Origin: Candidatus Doudnabacteria bacterium Gr01-1014_77
GTDB taxonomy: Bacteria; Patescibacteriota; Doudnabacteria; UBA920; VMFF01
Reading direction: 5' to 3'
Assembly: GCA_007375915.1 (NCBI GenBank)
Contig: VMFF01000003.1
Coordinates: 1-19,574, forward strand
Length of the DNA: 19,574 nt
Shown here in pieces: positions 1 to 8,096 of this stretch (position 1 is the first letter of the stretch; each line of letters begins with the position of its first letter). Under the pieces are notes generated by a model that was not told the DNA's origin, made no database searches, and saw only the letters and a list, made by a program, of their open reading frames with translations. The position numbers and the translations under genes are program-made.

Positions 1-24
1 AACATTTTTTGTATTTATATTCTC

Positions 25-111
25 TGGTGCCGGTGGTGGGAGTTGAACCCACATGAGGGTAACCTCACACGATTTTGAGTCGTGCGCGTATGCCAGTTCC
101 GCCACACCGGC
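25..111 (-). tRNA. tRNA-Leu, anticodon CAA
   Basis: On the minus strand this folds as a class II tRNA. The 7-bp acceptor stem (GCCGGTG at 105-111 with CACCGGC at 29-35) is perfect, with discriminator A at 28 and an encoded CCA at 25-27. The anticodon stem CACGA/TCGTG encloses the loop CTCAAAA (73-79), giving anticodon CAA at 75-77, which reads UUG. The T arm carries GGTTCAACTCC, and a long variable arm, as expected for leucine, lies between it and the anticodon stem. A promoter lies immediately upstream at 129-157. Confidence 0.95.
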
Positions 112-128
112 TCGAAAATTACTCCATG

Positions 129-157
129 ATTTTATCACATTGTCCTGTGTTTGTAAA
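129..157 (-). promoter_or_regulatory. Promoter of tRNA-Leu
   Basis: Minus strand: -35 TTTACA (152-157), 17-nt spacer, -10 TAAAAT (129-134) preceded by TGA, i.e. an extended -10. Predicted start is about 11 nt before the tRNA 5' end. It is interleaved with the uppP promoter on the other strand, so the two units probably compete for polymerase. Confidence 0.65.
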
Positions 158-168
158 ACATATATAAT
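140..168 (+). promoter_or_regulatory. Promoter of uppP, leaderless arrangement
   Basis: Plus strand: -35 TTGTCC (140-145), 17-nt spacer, perfect -10 TATAAT (163-168). The uppP ATG begins at 175, the position expected for transcription start, so the mRNA should have little or no 5' leader. No Shine-Dalgarno is present between the -10 box and the ATG. Confidence 0.7.
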
Positions 169-174
169 TCAAGC

Positions 175-957
175 ATGTCATATATTCATGCAACTATTTT
201 AGGAATTGTTGAAGGGCTTACAGAGTTCCTTCCAATCTCCTCCACAGCACATTTAATCCTTGCTTCTGATTTAATGAATTTGGTTCAAAGCGAATTTAAC
301 AAAAGCTTTGAGATAATCATCCAGATGGGTGCAATCTTCTCGGTTGTTTTTTTGTATTACAAGGATATTTTTAAATGGGCAATGATTAAAAAGCTTTTTG
401 TAGCTTTTATTCCAACCGCAATTATAGGGCTATTACTCTACAAGTTTATAAAAGAGTCTTTAATAGGAAACACTGTTGTTGTTTTATGGGCTCTAGCTAT
501 TGGCGGTTTATTGTTGATTGTATTTGAAAGGGTTTTTGCAAAGAAAATAACTGCTAATGAATCAGAAAGTATGGGATTAAGCGAGATTACTTACAAACAA
601 TCTTTTGTTGTTGGCTTGTTTCAGTCTTTAGCAGTGATACCCGGTGTTTCTCGTTCTGCTGCGACAATAATCGGCGGAATGCTTTGGGGGGTTAAGAGAA
701 AAGCAATTGTTGAGTTTTCTTTTTTACTTGCAGTTCCAACAATGGTTGCAGCAACTGCTCTAGATATTTACAAAAATATTGGTGCTTTTACAAACAGCGA
801 CTGGAAAGTATTATCTGTTGGTCTTGTTGTTTCTTTTGTAACTGCTATTTTAGCTATTAAATTCTTTATTGCATATATCCAGAAGAACACGTTCAGTGCT
901 TTTGGCTGGTATCGAATACTTCTGGTAATTGTCTTTGCGACAATATTTTTTGGATAA
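175..957 (+). CDS. uppP: Undecaprenyl-diphosphatase UppP (BacA family)
   Basis: Integral membrane phosphatase that recycles undecaprenyl diphosphate to the monophosphate lipid carrier used for peptidoglycan and other envelope glycans. The N terminus carries the family signature EGLTEFLPISSTAHL (residues 13-27; E13, E17 and H26 match conserved residues), and the second signature PGVSRSAAT is at residues 156-164 with R160. The remainder is a run of hydrophobic helices; 260 residues is normal for the family. The ATG at 175 was chosen because the canonical N terminus starts there and a -10 box lies just 6 nt upstream. It is the only clear plus-strand protein gene in the left 17 kb. It is transcribed away from tRNA-Leu and converges on glyA. 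Functionally it pairs with mraY at the other end of the window, which uses the same lipid carrier. Confidence 0.96.
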   Translation: MSYIHATILGIVEGLTEFLPISSTAHLILASDLMNLVQSEFNKSFEIIIQMGAIFSVVFLYYKDIFKWAMIKKLFVAFIPTAIIGLLLYKFIKESLIGNTVVVLWALAIGGLLLIVFERVFAKKITANESESMGLSEITYKQSFVVGLFQSLAVIPGVSRSAATIIGGMLWGVKRKAIVEFSFLLAVPTMVAATALDIYKNIGAFTNSDWKVLSVGLVVSFVTAILAIKFFIAYIQKNTFSAFGWYRILLVIVFATIFFG

Positions 958-958
958 A

Positions 959-991
959 GAAAAACGCTGCTTAAGATAGCAGCGTTTTTTT
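959..991. terminator. Bidirectional rho-independent terminator between uppP and glyA
   Basis: An 8-bp GC-rich stem (964-971 with 978-985, loop 972-977) is flanked by A residues on the left and a T7 run on the right, so the stem extends by A-T pairs and gives a U-tract on both strands. It serves the convergent uppP (plus) and glyA (minus) transcripts, whose stop codons lie within 10 nt of it. Confidence 0.9.
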
Positions 992-996
992 AAACT

Positions 997-2247
997 TTAA
1001 GCTATTCCAGGAACAGGAAACTTTAAGCTGAAATCAATAACTGCTTGTTTGACTTCTTCAAGCTTTGCTTCATCGTTCCTGTTAATTATTGCACTATCAA
1101 TTAAATCTGCCACAGTATCCATCTCATCTTCTTTCATTCCTCTTGTTGTTAAAGCAGGAGTTCCTAAACGTATTCCTGATGGATCCATTGGTTTTCTCTG
1201 ATCATACGGAACCATATTTTTGTTAACAGAAATACCAACGTGCTCTAAAACCTTTTCTGCTTCTTTTCCTGTTACTCCTTTGCTTCCAAAAACATCCACT
1301 AACATCAGATGGTTGTCAGTGCCTCCTGAAACAATCTTGTATCCTTTTTCAGCAAGTTTAGATGCTAATCTTTTTGCATTTAAAATGATTTGATGAGTAT
1401 ATGTTTGGTATTCTGGTTTTAAGGCTTCAGCGAATGCGATTGCTTTTGCAGCATTGATATGATCATGCGGACCACCTTGAACTCCAGGGAAAACCGCTTT
1501 GTCTATTGCGCTAGCAAACTGTTCTTTACACATGATTATTGCACCTCTAGGTCCACGTAGGGTTTTGTGTGTTGTTGTTGCTACTACGTCAAAATATGGT
1601 ACTGGGCTGTCTAGTTGTTTTCCAGCAATTAAGCCAGAAATATGTGCAATGTCTGCAAATGTATATGCTCCAATTTTATCTGCTATTTCTTTGAAACGTT
1701 TCCAGTCTAATGTTCTTGAATATGCAGAAAATCCTGCGATGATCATTTTTGGTTTCTCTGCTAAAGCTATTCTTTCAACCTCATCCATATCAATCTGCTC
1801 TGTTTCTTTGTTAACTGTGTATGGGATTATATTAAAAAGCTTTCCTGAAAAGTTCATTGGGTGACCGTGTGTTAAGTGTCCACCCTGATCTAGGGAAAGT
1901 CCTAATACTTTATCTCCTGGTTGTAATAGCGCGAAATATACTGCGATGTTTGCTGGACCTCCTGAAAGAGGTTGGACATTAACATGCTCTGCACCAAAAA
2001 GTTCTTTAGCGCGTTCTATTGCTAAAGTTTCTGCTTTGTCTATGACTTCATTTCCACCGTAGTATCTTTTTCCTGGGTATCCTTCAGAATATTTGTTTGT
2101 TAGAATACTTCCCATTGCTTCAAGGACTGCTTCAGAAACATAGTTCTCAGAAGCAATTAGTTCTAGTCCTTGTTTTTGTCTTTTTTCTTCTTCTTTTATT
2201 ATTCCGTATAGTACTGGGTCTTGTTTTTGTATGTTTGAATAGTTCAT
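997..2247 (-). CDS. glyA: Serine hydroxymethyltransferase
   Basis: PLP enzyme converting serine and tetrahydrofolate to glycine and 5,10-methylene-THF, the main entry to one-carbon units. Full length (416 residues). The PLP-binding lysine is K228 in the motif TTTHKTLRGPRG, with D199 and H202 in FADIAHISGLIAG contacting the cofactor. The N-terminal LIASENYVSEAV (30-41) and the YPGKRYYGG loop (57-65) are typical. The segment around residues 95-100 reads SGGPAN rather than the common bacterial SGSQAN. It is the last gene before the terminator at 959-991 and follows tsaC at 85 nt. There is no Shine-Dalgarno before the ATG. A T-rich ORF antisense to its 5' end (2097-2306) looks like a shadow. Confidence 0.97.
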   Translation of the reverse strand: MNYSNIQKQDPVLYGIIKEEEKRQKQGLELIASENYVSEAVLEAMGSILTNKYSEGYPGKRYYGGNEVIDKAETLAIERAKELFGAEHVNVQPLSGGPANIAVYFALLQPGDKVLGLSLDQGGHLTHGHPMNFSGKLFNIIPYTVNKETEQIDMDEVERIALAEKPKMIIAGFSAYSRTLDWKRFKEIADKIGAYTFADIAHISGLIAGKQLDSPVPYFDVVATTTHKTLRGPRGAIIMCKEQFASAIDKAVFPGVQGGPHDHINAAKAIAFAEALKPEYQTYTHQIILNAKRLASKLAEKGYKIVSGGTDNHLMLVDVFGSKGVTGKEAEKVLEHVGISVNKNMVPYDQRKPMDPSGIRLGTPALTTRGMKEDEMDTVADLIDSAIINRNDEAKLEEVKQAVIDFSLKFPVPGIA

Positions 2248-2332
2248 TGGATTTTAAAATTAAGAATCTTGTGGTTCTTTGTGTTTCTTTCTTTTCAGTT
2301 TTTTGAGAATTAGCTCATTTTAAAAATCTCCG

Positions 2333-3001
2333 TTATTTTAACGCACTAAAGATTTGTTTCTCTGAGATTGGACCTTGGCGCAGTATTTCTATGTCAATTT
2401 CTTCTTGTTTTCCAGCGCCTTTTTTAGAAACCTTTATAAAGGTTGAGGGTTTAATCTTCTTAAGTTTCCCTGCATCTATAATTATATCAGGTTTAAGCTT
2501 TCTGTCTTTAAATTGCAAGAGTACGTCTTTTGAAGAGTATGGGTCAAAACCGCCTTTTTCTGAAGCAAAATTTGCACTGGTTGCTGTTATTGGACCAGCC
2601 TGTTTTGCAAGATCTAGAGCAAAGTTATTCTTTGCAATTCTAATACCCAAGTAACCAGTTGAACCTGTTAACTTCTTAAGCGTTTTATTCTTTGATTTTA
2701 AAGGCAAGGCTATTGAAAGAGGTCCTGGAAGAAACTTTTTAGCAAGTTTTTCAGCAACAATATTCCATTGAACGTATTTTTTTGCAATAACAACAGATGA
2801 AACAAATATATGGACTGGTTTGTTAAACCCTCTCTCTTTTATCTTGTACATTCTATCAATTGCTTTTTTGTTAGAAACTAAAGCAGCCAAACCGTATGAC
2901 GTGTCTGTTGGGTAAACAACGGTTTTCCCTTTTTTTAGGGAGTTAACAGCAAACCTTAAAACCTTGCTGTAATTTGTTTTGCTTAGTTTAAGGATTATCA
3001 T
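2333..3001 (-). CDS. tsaC: Threonylcarbamoyl-AMP synthase (Sua5/YrdC/YwlC family)
   Basis: Makes threonylcarbamoyl-AMP from threonine, bicarbonate and ATP for the universal t6A37 modification of ANN-decoding tRNAs. The 222-residue product is a single YrdC domain without the extra Sua5 C-terminal domain. Visible motifs: YPTDTSYGL (30-38), the basic segment KIKERGFNKPVHIFV (53-67), LPGPLSIAL (91-99), LGIRIAKN (118-125) and PITATSANFAS (137-147). The start is the ATG at 2999-3001, supported by an extended -10 box ending 6 nt upstream. It lies just downstream of the leuS terminator, so it is probably a separate transcript reading on toward glyA. The C-terminal 40 residues are lysine-rich and less conserved. 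Confidence 0.93.
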   Translation of the reverse strand: MIILKLSKTNYSKVLRFAVNSLKKGKTVVYPTDTSYGLAALVSNKKAIDRMYKIKERGFNKPVHIFVSSVVIAKKYVQWNIVAEKLAKKFLPGPLSIALPLKSKNKTLKKLTGSTGYLGIRIAKNNFALDLAKQAGPITATSANFASEKGGFDPYSSKDVLLQFKDRKLKPDIIIDAGKLKKIKPSTFIKVSKKGAGKQEEIDIEILRQGPISEKQIFSALK

Positions 3002-3007
3002 ATTCCA

Positions 3008-3016
3008 AGTATATCA
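3008..3016 (-). promoter_or_regulatory. Extended -10 promoter of tsaC, leaderless arrangement
   Basis: Minus strand TGATATACT, with TATACT at 3008-3013; the tsaC ATG begins 6 nt further on, at the expected start site. No good -35 is visible, because that position falls in the leuS terminator stem. The identical nonamer precedes glyS and the recombinase gene. Confidence 0.5.
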
Positions 3017-3050
3017 AAAATAACGGGCTGCCACACCTGGCAACCCGTTA
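3015..3050 (-). terminator. Rho-independent terminator of the glyS-leuS operon
   Basis: Stem TAACGGG/CCCGTTA (3021-3027 with 3044-3050), continued after a one-base bulge by TGCCA/TGGCA, with a short loop near 3034-3037. On the minus strand the stem is followed by ATTTTTG. It starts 6 nt after the leuS stop codon and closes the eight-gene operon. Confidence 0.8.
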
Positions 3051-3055
3051 CCCTT

Positions 3056-5410
3056 TTAAACAACAAAGTTAATTAACCTGTCAGGAACAAACACTATTTT
3101 CCTGATCTTAGCATTTGCAATTGCGTTTGTTACTGTATCAATCTTTAAAGCTTCTTCTTTTACTTTTTCTTCTGCTGACCCTCTTGCTATTGTTAAGTTT
3201 CCTCTAAACTTTCCGTTCACTTGTATTACGTATTCAGTTGTCTGACTTACGAGCTTAACTTTATCATACACTGGCCATTTTTGAATGGTAACACTTCCTT
3301 TTCCTCCAAGCATCTTCCAAAATTCTTCTGAAACATGAGGTGCAAAAGGAGCAAGACAAACTACGAATTTCTTTAATGTTTCTTTAGAAATGCTTTCTTC
3401 AGAAACTGCGTTGATAAACTCCATAAATGAAGAAACCGCAGTGTTAAACTTCATGTCATTGATTGCATCTTCAACTCTCTTTATAAGCTTATGGATTTCA
3501 AACTCTGCTTTTTCTGAATCCTTATTTTTGCTAGATGCATTTTCTTCAACCAGACTCCAGGAACGCTGCAAGAAACGATATACTCCAACGACCCCTTTTT
3601 CATTCCAAGAGATTGTTTGTTCATGAGGACCAAGGAAGAGCTCAAACATGCGGAGTGTGTCTGCTCCGTATTGTTTTATTATTGCATCTGGGTTAGCAAC
3701 GTTTCCTCTAGATTTAGACATTTTCTCCCCGTCTTCTCCCAAAATTATTCCATGCGGTTGTCTACGTTTGTATGGTTCACTAACAGGAACTAATCCCTGA
3801 TCAAACAAGAATTGATTCCAGAAACGGGAATACAAAAGATGAAGGGTTGTATGCTCCATCCCCCCAAAATATATATCTATTGGCAACCAATATTTCAAGC
3901 TCTTTAAATCTGCAAAACGTTTTTTGTTCTTTGGATCTGCATAACGTAAATAGTACCAAGAACTTCCAGCCCACTGAGGCATGGTGTTTGTTTCTCGTTT
4001 TGCTTTTCCTCCACATTTTGGACATTTTACATTAACCCATGATTCAATTGCAGCAAGCGGTGATTCTCCGGTGCCTGTTGGTTCATATTTCTTAACTTTT
4101 GGAAGTTTAACTGGAAGATCTTTTTCAGGAACAGGAACAATTCCACAATCTGGACAATGAATCAAAGGAATTGGCTCTCCCCAGTATCTTTGTCTTGAAA
4201 AAACCCAATCTCTTAACTTGTACTGAATTTTGCTTGTTCCAAATTTTTGAGTAATTCTTTTTTTTGCTTCTTGCCAATCAAGATTGTCAAACTCACCAGA
4301 ACTAATCAATTTCCCTTTTTCATTAACAACAATACGCATTGGAAGTTTGTATCTTTTTGCAAACTGCTCATCTCTAACATCATGACTTGGAACAGCCATA
4401 ATTGCTCCGGTCCCATATGAAATCATAACGTAATCAGCAATCCAAACAGGAATTAATTCTTTGGTTGCCGGGTTTATTGCAGACACTCCTTTTAATTCAA
4501 CTCCTGTTTTTTCTTTTTCTAAAGCAGAGCGTTGTAGATCAGTCTTGTTTTTTGCTTCATGAATATATGCAGAAACCTGATCCCAGTTTCTAATATTGCT
4601 CTTCAATTGAGAAAGCAATGGATGTTCAGGAGCTAAAACTAAATATGTTGCACCAAATATTGTATCTGGACGAGTAGTAAATACTTTAACTCTTTTATTC
4701 TCACCGGCAATTTCAAACTCAATATCAGCACCCTCGCTTCTTCCAATCCAGTTCTCTTGTTGTAGCTTGACTGGTTCTGGCCAATCTAAAGACTCAAGCC
4801 CATCTATCAGCTTCTGAGCATATTTTGTAATTCTTAAGTACCACTGGCGCATTTCTTTCTTTTCAACAAGAGTCCCGCAGCGCTCACATTTTCCATCCAC
4901 TACCTCTTCATTTGCAAGTCCTGTTTTGTCTTTAGGGCACCAGTTAATTAATGAGGTTGCTTCGTATGCTAAGTCTTGTTTAAAGAACTGCAGGAAAAGC
5001 CACTGTGTCCATTTGTAGTATTCTGGGTCTGTTGTATTTACTTCTCTAGACCAATCAAAGCTTAAACCCAAGGAATTAATTTGTTTTTTAAAGTTCTTAA
5101 TATTCTGTGCTGTTGAAATCTGTGGTTGTATCCCCATTTTTATGGCATAGTTTTCAGCTGGTAAACCAAAAGCATCCCAACCTAGTGGAAACATTACTTC
5201 ATTTCCCTTGGATCTTAAAAATCTTGATGTTACATCAGCAGCAACATATGATCTTAAATGTCCAGTATGTAAACCTGCTCCTGAAGGATATGGGAATTCC
5301 ACAAGGATGTATTTTTTTGGTTTCTTTGAAAAATTCTTTGAAAAATATACTTTTTTCAAAGACCAAAATTTCTGCCACTTTTTCTCTATTTTCCCAGGAC
5401 TATATTTCAT
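3056..5410 (-). CDS. leuS: Leucyl-tRNA synthetase, compact form
   Basis: Class Ia synthetase charging tRNA-Leu. The HIGH-type site is HTGH (48-51) and the KMSKS loop is at 563-567. A zinc-knuckle-like CPKD...CERC region follows residue 150. The CP1 editing domain keeps the threonine-rich TTRPDTIFGAT and the AVPSHDVRDEQFA segment whose aspartate is essential for mischarged-tRNA hydrolysis in the family. A second cysteine cluster (CPDC...CPKC) precedes the catalytic WAGSSWYYLRY. Only about 20 residues separate EPYKRR from KMSKS, so the leucine-specific domain found there in E. coli is absent; this accounts for much of the shorter length (784 versus 860). The C-terminal domain is present, ending VPDRLINFVV. 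It is the last gene of the operon, 3 nt after the preceding gene, with no Shine-Dalgarno. Confidence 0.97.
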   Translation of the reverse strand: MKYSPGKIEKKWQKFWSLKKVYFSKNFSKKPKKYILVEFPYPSGAGLHTGHLRSYVAADVTSRFLRSKGNEVMFPLGWDAFGLPAENYAIKMGIQPQISTAQNIKNFKKQINSLGLSFDWSREVNTTDPEYYKWTQWLFLQFFKQDLAYEATSLINWCPKDKTGLANEEVVDGKCERCGTLVEKKEMRQWYLRITKYAQKLIDGLESLDWPEPVKLQQENWIGRSEGADIEFEIAGENKRVKVFTTRPDTIFGATYLVLAPEHPLLSQLKSNIRNWDQVSAYIHEAKNKTDLQRSALEKEKTGVELKGVSAINPATKELIPVWIADYVMISYGTGAIMAVPSHDVRDEQFAKRYKLPMRIVVNEKGKLISSGEFDNLDWQEAKKRITQKFGTSKIQYKLRDWVFSRQRYWGEPIPLIHCPDCGIVPVPEKDLPVKLPKVKKYEPTGTGESPLAAIESWVNVKCPKCGGKAKRETNTMPQWAGSSWYYLRYADPKNKKRFADLKSLKYWLPIDIYFGGMEHTTLHLLYSRFWNQFLFDQGLVPVSEPYKRRQPHGIILGEDGEKMSKSRGNVANPDAIIKQYGADTLRMFELFLGPHEQTISWNEKGVVGVYRFLQRSWSLVEENASSKNKDSEKAEFEIHKLIKRVEDAINDMKFNTAVSSFMEFINAVSEESISKETLKKFVVCLAPFAPHVSEEFWKMLGGKGSVTIQKWPVYDKVKLVSQTTEYVIQVNGKFRGNLTIARGSAEEKVKEEALKIDTVTNAIANAKIRKIVFVPDRLINFVV

Positions 5411-5413
5411 AGT

Positions 5414-5815
5414 TTAAATGTTTCTTTTCGGACGTATAATCATCCCTGCAAAAGCATTCACAAGGATTGCTAAAACAGACATGTGCATTAAACCAACAAC
5501 ATAAATGTATTGTGTAGAGGTTTCTAAAACATCGAGATTAGAGTATATGACAATTAAAGCGGCGAGAAGTGTGTAAACATAGCTACTTTGTCTGAAATGA
5601 TACTTCCATTTAAAGTCTCTATGGTCTTCTAATGTTATGACTGCAAAATTACCGATTAAAAGAAAAATCCCGCCGAAGATAACTAGGAGGAGTAAATACA
5701 TAGCATTAGGACGCCAAAGCGTTCCTAGCTCAGTTCCATACGCAATTAAAAACGTATCTACAATTGCAATTGGAAATACAAAGAAAAGATAGAAGATTGG
5801 AGTGAGTTTTTTCAT
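5414..5815 (-). CDS. Small four-helix integral membrane protein, unknown function
   Basis: Not recognised. The 133 residues form four hydrophobic segments at about 5-27, 38-62, 79-94 and 104-127. A hydrophilic, charged loop after the second helix carries TLEDHRDFKWKYHFRQ (61-76), and the C terminus is basic (RPKRNI). There is no cleavable signal peptide pattern. The layout resembles small polytopic enzymes or accessory subunits, but no catalytic motif can be named. It sits 4 nt after tatD and 3 nt before leuS, so it is co-translated within the synthetase operon. It has an uninterrupted frame and ordinary composition, which supports a real gene. Conservation of this position in related genomes would be the first clue to its role. 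Confidence 0.8.
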   Translation of the reverse strand: MKKLTPIFYLFFVFPIAIVDTFLIAYGTELGTLWRPNAMYLLLLVIFGGIFLLIGNFAVITLEDHRDFKWKYHFRQSSYVYTLLAALIVIYSNLDVLETSTQYIYVVGLMHMSVLAILVNAFAGMIIRPKRNI

Positions 5816-5819
5816 AAGT

Positions 5820-6653
5820 TTAAATTTTAAACAACGTTTTTGCGTTTAAAGTTGTTTTTTCACAAACCTCTTCAAAGCTTAACCCTTTAACCTCTGCTAT
5901 ATACTGAGCTACGTATTGGACGTACTCTGGCTGGTTTCTCTTACCGCGATATGGAGGTGGAGCAAGGTATGGAGCATCTGTTTCTAAGACAATTCGTTCT
6001 AAAGGACAATTCTTAATTACCTCCTTTAAAACCCCGCTTTTATCAAAAGTTATTATACCATTTAAGCCAATGTAACCGCCAAGCTCTAAAAACCTCTGCG
6101 CCATGTCCCAATTGCTTGTAAAGCTATGGATTTCAAACCTAGGAGGCTTTTCTGTTTTTAGTAATTCTAATATATCTTCATAAGCATCGACTGAACCGTT
6201 CTGTGTTCTACAATGTATGACTAGAGCTTTATCTAATTCTTTTGCTAATCGTATTTGTTCTAGGAACGCTTGCTTTTGAGTTGTTTTAACTTCTTCTAAA
6301 GTTTTATCTTCTGGGAGACGGTAGTAATCAAGACCACATTCCCCTATACCAACCACTTTTGGATCTCCTGCTAAAGCTTTGTAGTACTCATAATCAAAAT
6401 GTTCTTCTCTGCTTATGAAATGTGATTCTTCCTCGTCTATTTCCTGAGAAATGGTGTGCACTGGGTGTAAACCAATAACTGCATAAACATTTTCACGTCC
6501 TTTTGTTAGATCTACTGCTTTTTTAGAAGTGTCTTTTTGTGTTCCCACGTTATTAATAATCACACCGGCCTGTAAAGCTTGTGTGATTATCTCTTCTCTG
6601 TCTTCTTTAAACGCAGCAAGGTTTACATGTGCGTGTGTATCATACAGCTTCAT
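5820..6653 (-). CDS. tatD: TatD-family metal-dependent DNase
   Basis: TIM-barrel amidohydrolase-fold nuclease. TatD proteins act as 3'-5' exonucleases on DNA or RNA and are linked to repair and quality control. Metal ligands are visible in order: H7 and H9 (THAHVN), E105 (GIGECGLDYY), H147 (LVIHCR), H176 (EIHSFTSN) and D226 (LETDAPYL). The usual HxFSG segment reads HSFTSN here, a minor variant. Length 277 is slightly longer than the usual 255-265 because of an acidic insertion near residues 70-90. It follows metG by 14 nt, and the metG-tatD pair is a widespread bacterial arrangement. An AAGG about 8 nt before the ATG is one of the few Shine-Dalgarno-like sites in the operon. Confidence 0.95.
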   Translation of the reverse strand: MKLYDTHAHVNLAAFKEDREEIITQALQAGVIINNVGTQKDTSKKAVDLTKGRENVYAVIGLHPVHTISQEIDEEESHFISREEHFDYEYYKALAGDPKVVGIGECGLDYYRLPEDKTLEEVKTTQKQAFLEQIRLAKELDKALVIHCRTQNGSVDAYEDILELLKTEKPPRFEIHSFTSNWDMAQRFLELGGYIGLNGIITFDKSGVLKEVIKNCPLERIVLETDAPYLAPPPYRGKRNQPEYVQYVAQYIAEVKGLSFEEVCEKTTLNAKTLFKI

Positions 6654-6667
6654 TTGTTTCCCTTATT

Positions 6668-8095
6668 CTATTCAATCCTCGGAAAAAGCGGTTCAATTTT
6701 TGTTATTGCATCGCTTTCAAAAGCTTTGCGTATTTTGTCAGCGGTTTTAGGAATGAATGGTGCTAGTGATAGACCGATTAACTTTACCTCTGCTCCTAAC
6801 ACTGACAACACTGCATTAAGTTTTTCTTGATTAGCACTATCCTTTGCTAAATCCCAAGGTTTTGTTTCATCAATGTATTGATTAGCCCAAGCAATTGCTT
6901 CCCAGATTCTTGCTAGGGCTTCGTGAAAACGAAAACCTTCGATCATTTCTAAGACTCCTTCTAATTTGTCGTGTGGTTCAACTATTTCCGGTATTTCTCC
7001 ATGGGAATATTTTTCAATCATGTTAGTAAGTCTTGAAACAAGGTTTCCTAAACCATTAGCTAGATCACCATCGTATCTTGCTTTTATCTTTTCCTCTGAA
7101 ACATCACCATCTTGTCCAAAAGCAATTTCTCTCATCAAGAAATATCTAACAGCATCGCTTCCATATTTGTTTACCCAGTCATTAGGATCAATGACATTCC
7201 CTAGGCTCTTACTTATCTTCTGGTTATTAGCTGTTAAATATCCATGAGCAACAACTCCTTTTGGCATTTCAATATCAGCTGCTAACAAAATTGCTGGCCA
7301 AATTATGCAATGGAATTTTATAATGTCTTTACCGACAACATGCCAGGTTGCTGGCCAGTGTTTTTTGAAAAGTTCTTTGTCTCCGTGAAATCCTATCCCT
7401 GAAACATAGTTGATTAAAGCATCTACCCAAACATATACAGTCTGATTTTCATCCCAAGGAAGAGGGATTCCCCACTTAACGTTTGGCCTGCTTATTGCAA
7501 TGTCATTAAAACCTTGTTCTAACAAACTCAAAATTTCTTTTCTGTGTGCTTCTGGCCAAATCTTGAATTCATCTTTCTCAATTTTTTCTTTAATTTTGTC
7601 TGTAAAAGCAGATACTTTAAAGAACCAGTTTTTTTCTGTAATCAGCTCTGGCTTTGTTTGGTGTTCAGGACAAACTCCGTCTACCAATTCTTTTTCTGTT
7701 AAAAAAGCTTCATGGCCTGTGCAATACAAACCTGAATACTCACCCTCATAAAGGAATCCATTTTCTTTTATCTTTTTTAGTATTTCAGAAACAGACGCTA
7801 TGTGATCTGGATCTGTTGTTCTAACAAATCGGTCAAAAGACAGATCAAGATTTTTCCAAGCCTCTTCAAAATATTTGTAAGTTTGATCTGCAAAAGCTTG
7901 TGGCTCTAAACCCTGCGCATTAGCATAGTCCGCTATTTTAGCCCCATGTTCATCTGTTCCTGTTAAGAAAAAAGTTTGTTTTCCTGCTAGTCTAGCAAGA
8001 CGCGCTAAAACATCTGAAGCCACCTTTTCGTAAGAGTGGCCAATATGTGGTTTCCCGTTTATATAGTCTATGGCAGTAGTAATGTAGTACTTCAT
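6668..8095 (-). CDS. metG: Methionyl-tRNA synthetase, short form
   Basis: Class Ia synthetase charging initiator and elongator tRNA-Met. HIGH is at residues 17-20 (KPHIGHSYEK) and the KMSKS loop reads KISKS at 293-297. One zinc site is visible as C125, H128, C142 and H145 (CTGHEAF...CPEH), so a histidine replaces one of the usual cysteines. The helical anticodon-binding domain follows to residue 475, where the protein ends. The C-terminal tRNA-binding (Trbp111-like) domain carried by many bacterial MetRS is missing. It is separated by 1 nt from the preceding AI-2E-type gene and followed by tatD. Confidence 0.97.
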   Translation of the reverse strand: MKYYITTAIDYINGKPHIGHSYEKVASDVLARLARLAGKQTFFLTGTDEHGAKIADYANAQGLEPQAFADQTYKYFEEAWKNLDLSFDRFVRTTDPDHIASVSEILKKIKENGFLYEGEYSGLYCTGHEAFLTEKELVDGVCPEHQTKPELITEKNWFFKVSAFTDKIKEKIEKDEFKIWPEAHRKEILSLLEQGFNDIAISRPNVKWGIPLPWDENQTVYVWVDALINYVSGIGFHGDKELFKKHWPATWHVVGKDIIKFHCIIWPAILLAADIEMPKGVVAHGYLTANNQKISKSLGNVIDPNDWVNKYGSDAVRYFLMREIAFGQDGDVSEEKIKARYDGDLANGLGNLVSRLTNMIEKYSHGEIPEIVEPHDKLEGVLEMIEGFRFHEALARIWEAIAWANQYIDETKPWDLAKDSANQEKLNAVLSVLGAEVKLIGLSLAPFIPKTADKIRKAFESDAITKIEPLFPRIE

Positions 8096-8096
8096 T

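Noticed and set aside
3801..4025. Alternative minus-strand frame inside leuS
   Set aside because: It overlaps the conserved WAGSSWYYLRY region of leuS in another frame, with no initiation signal or recognisable domain.
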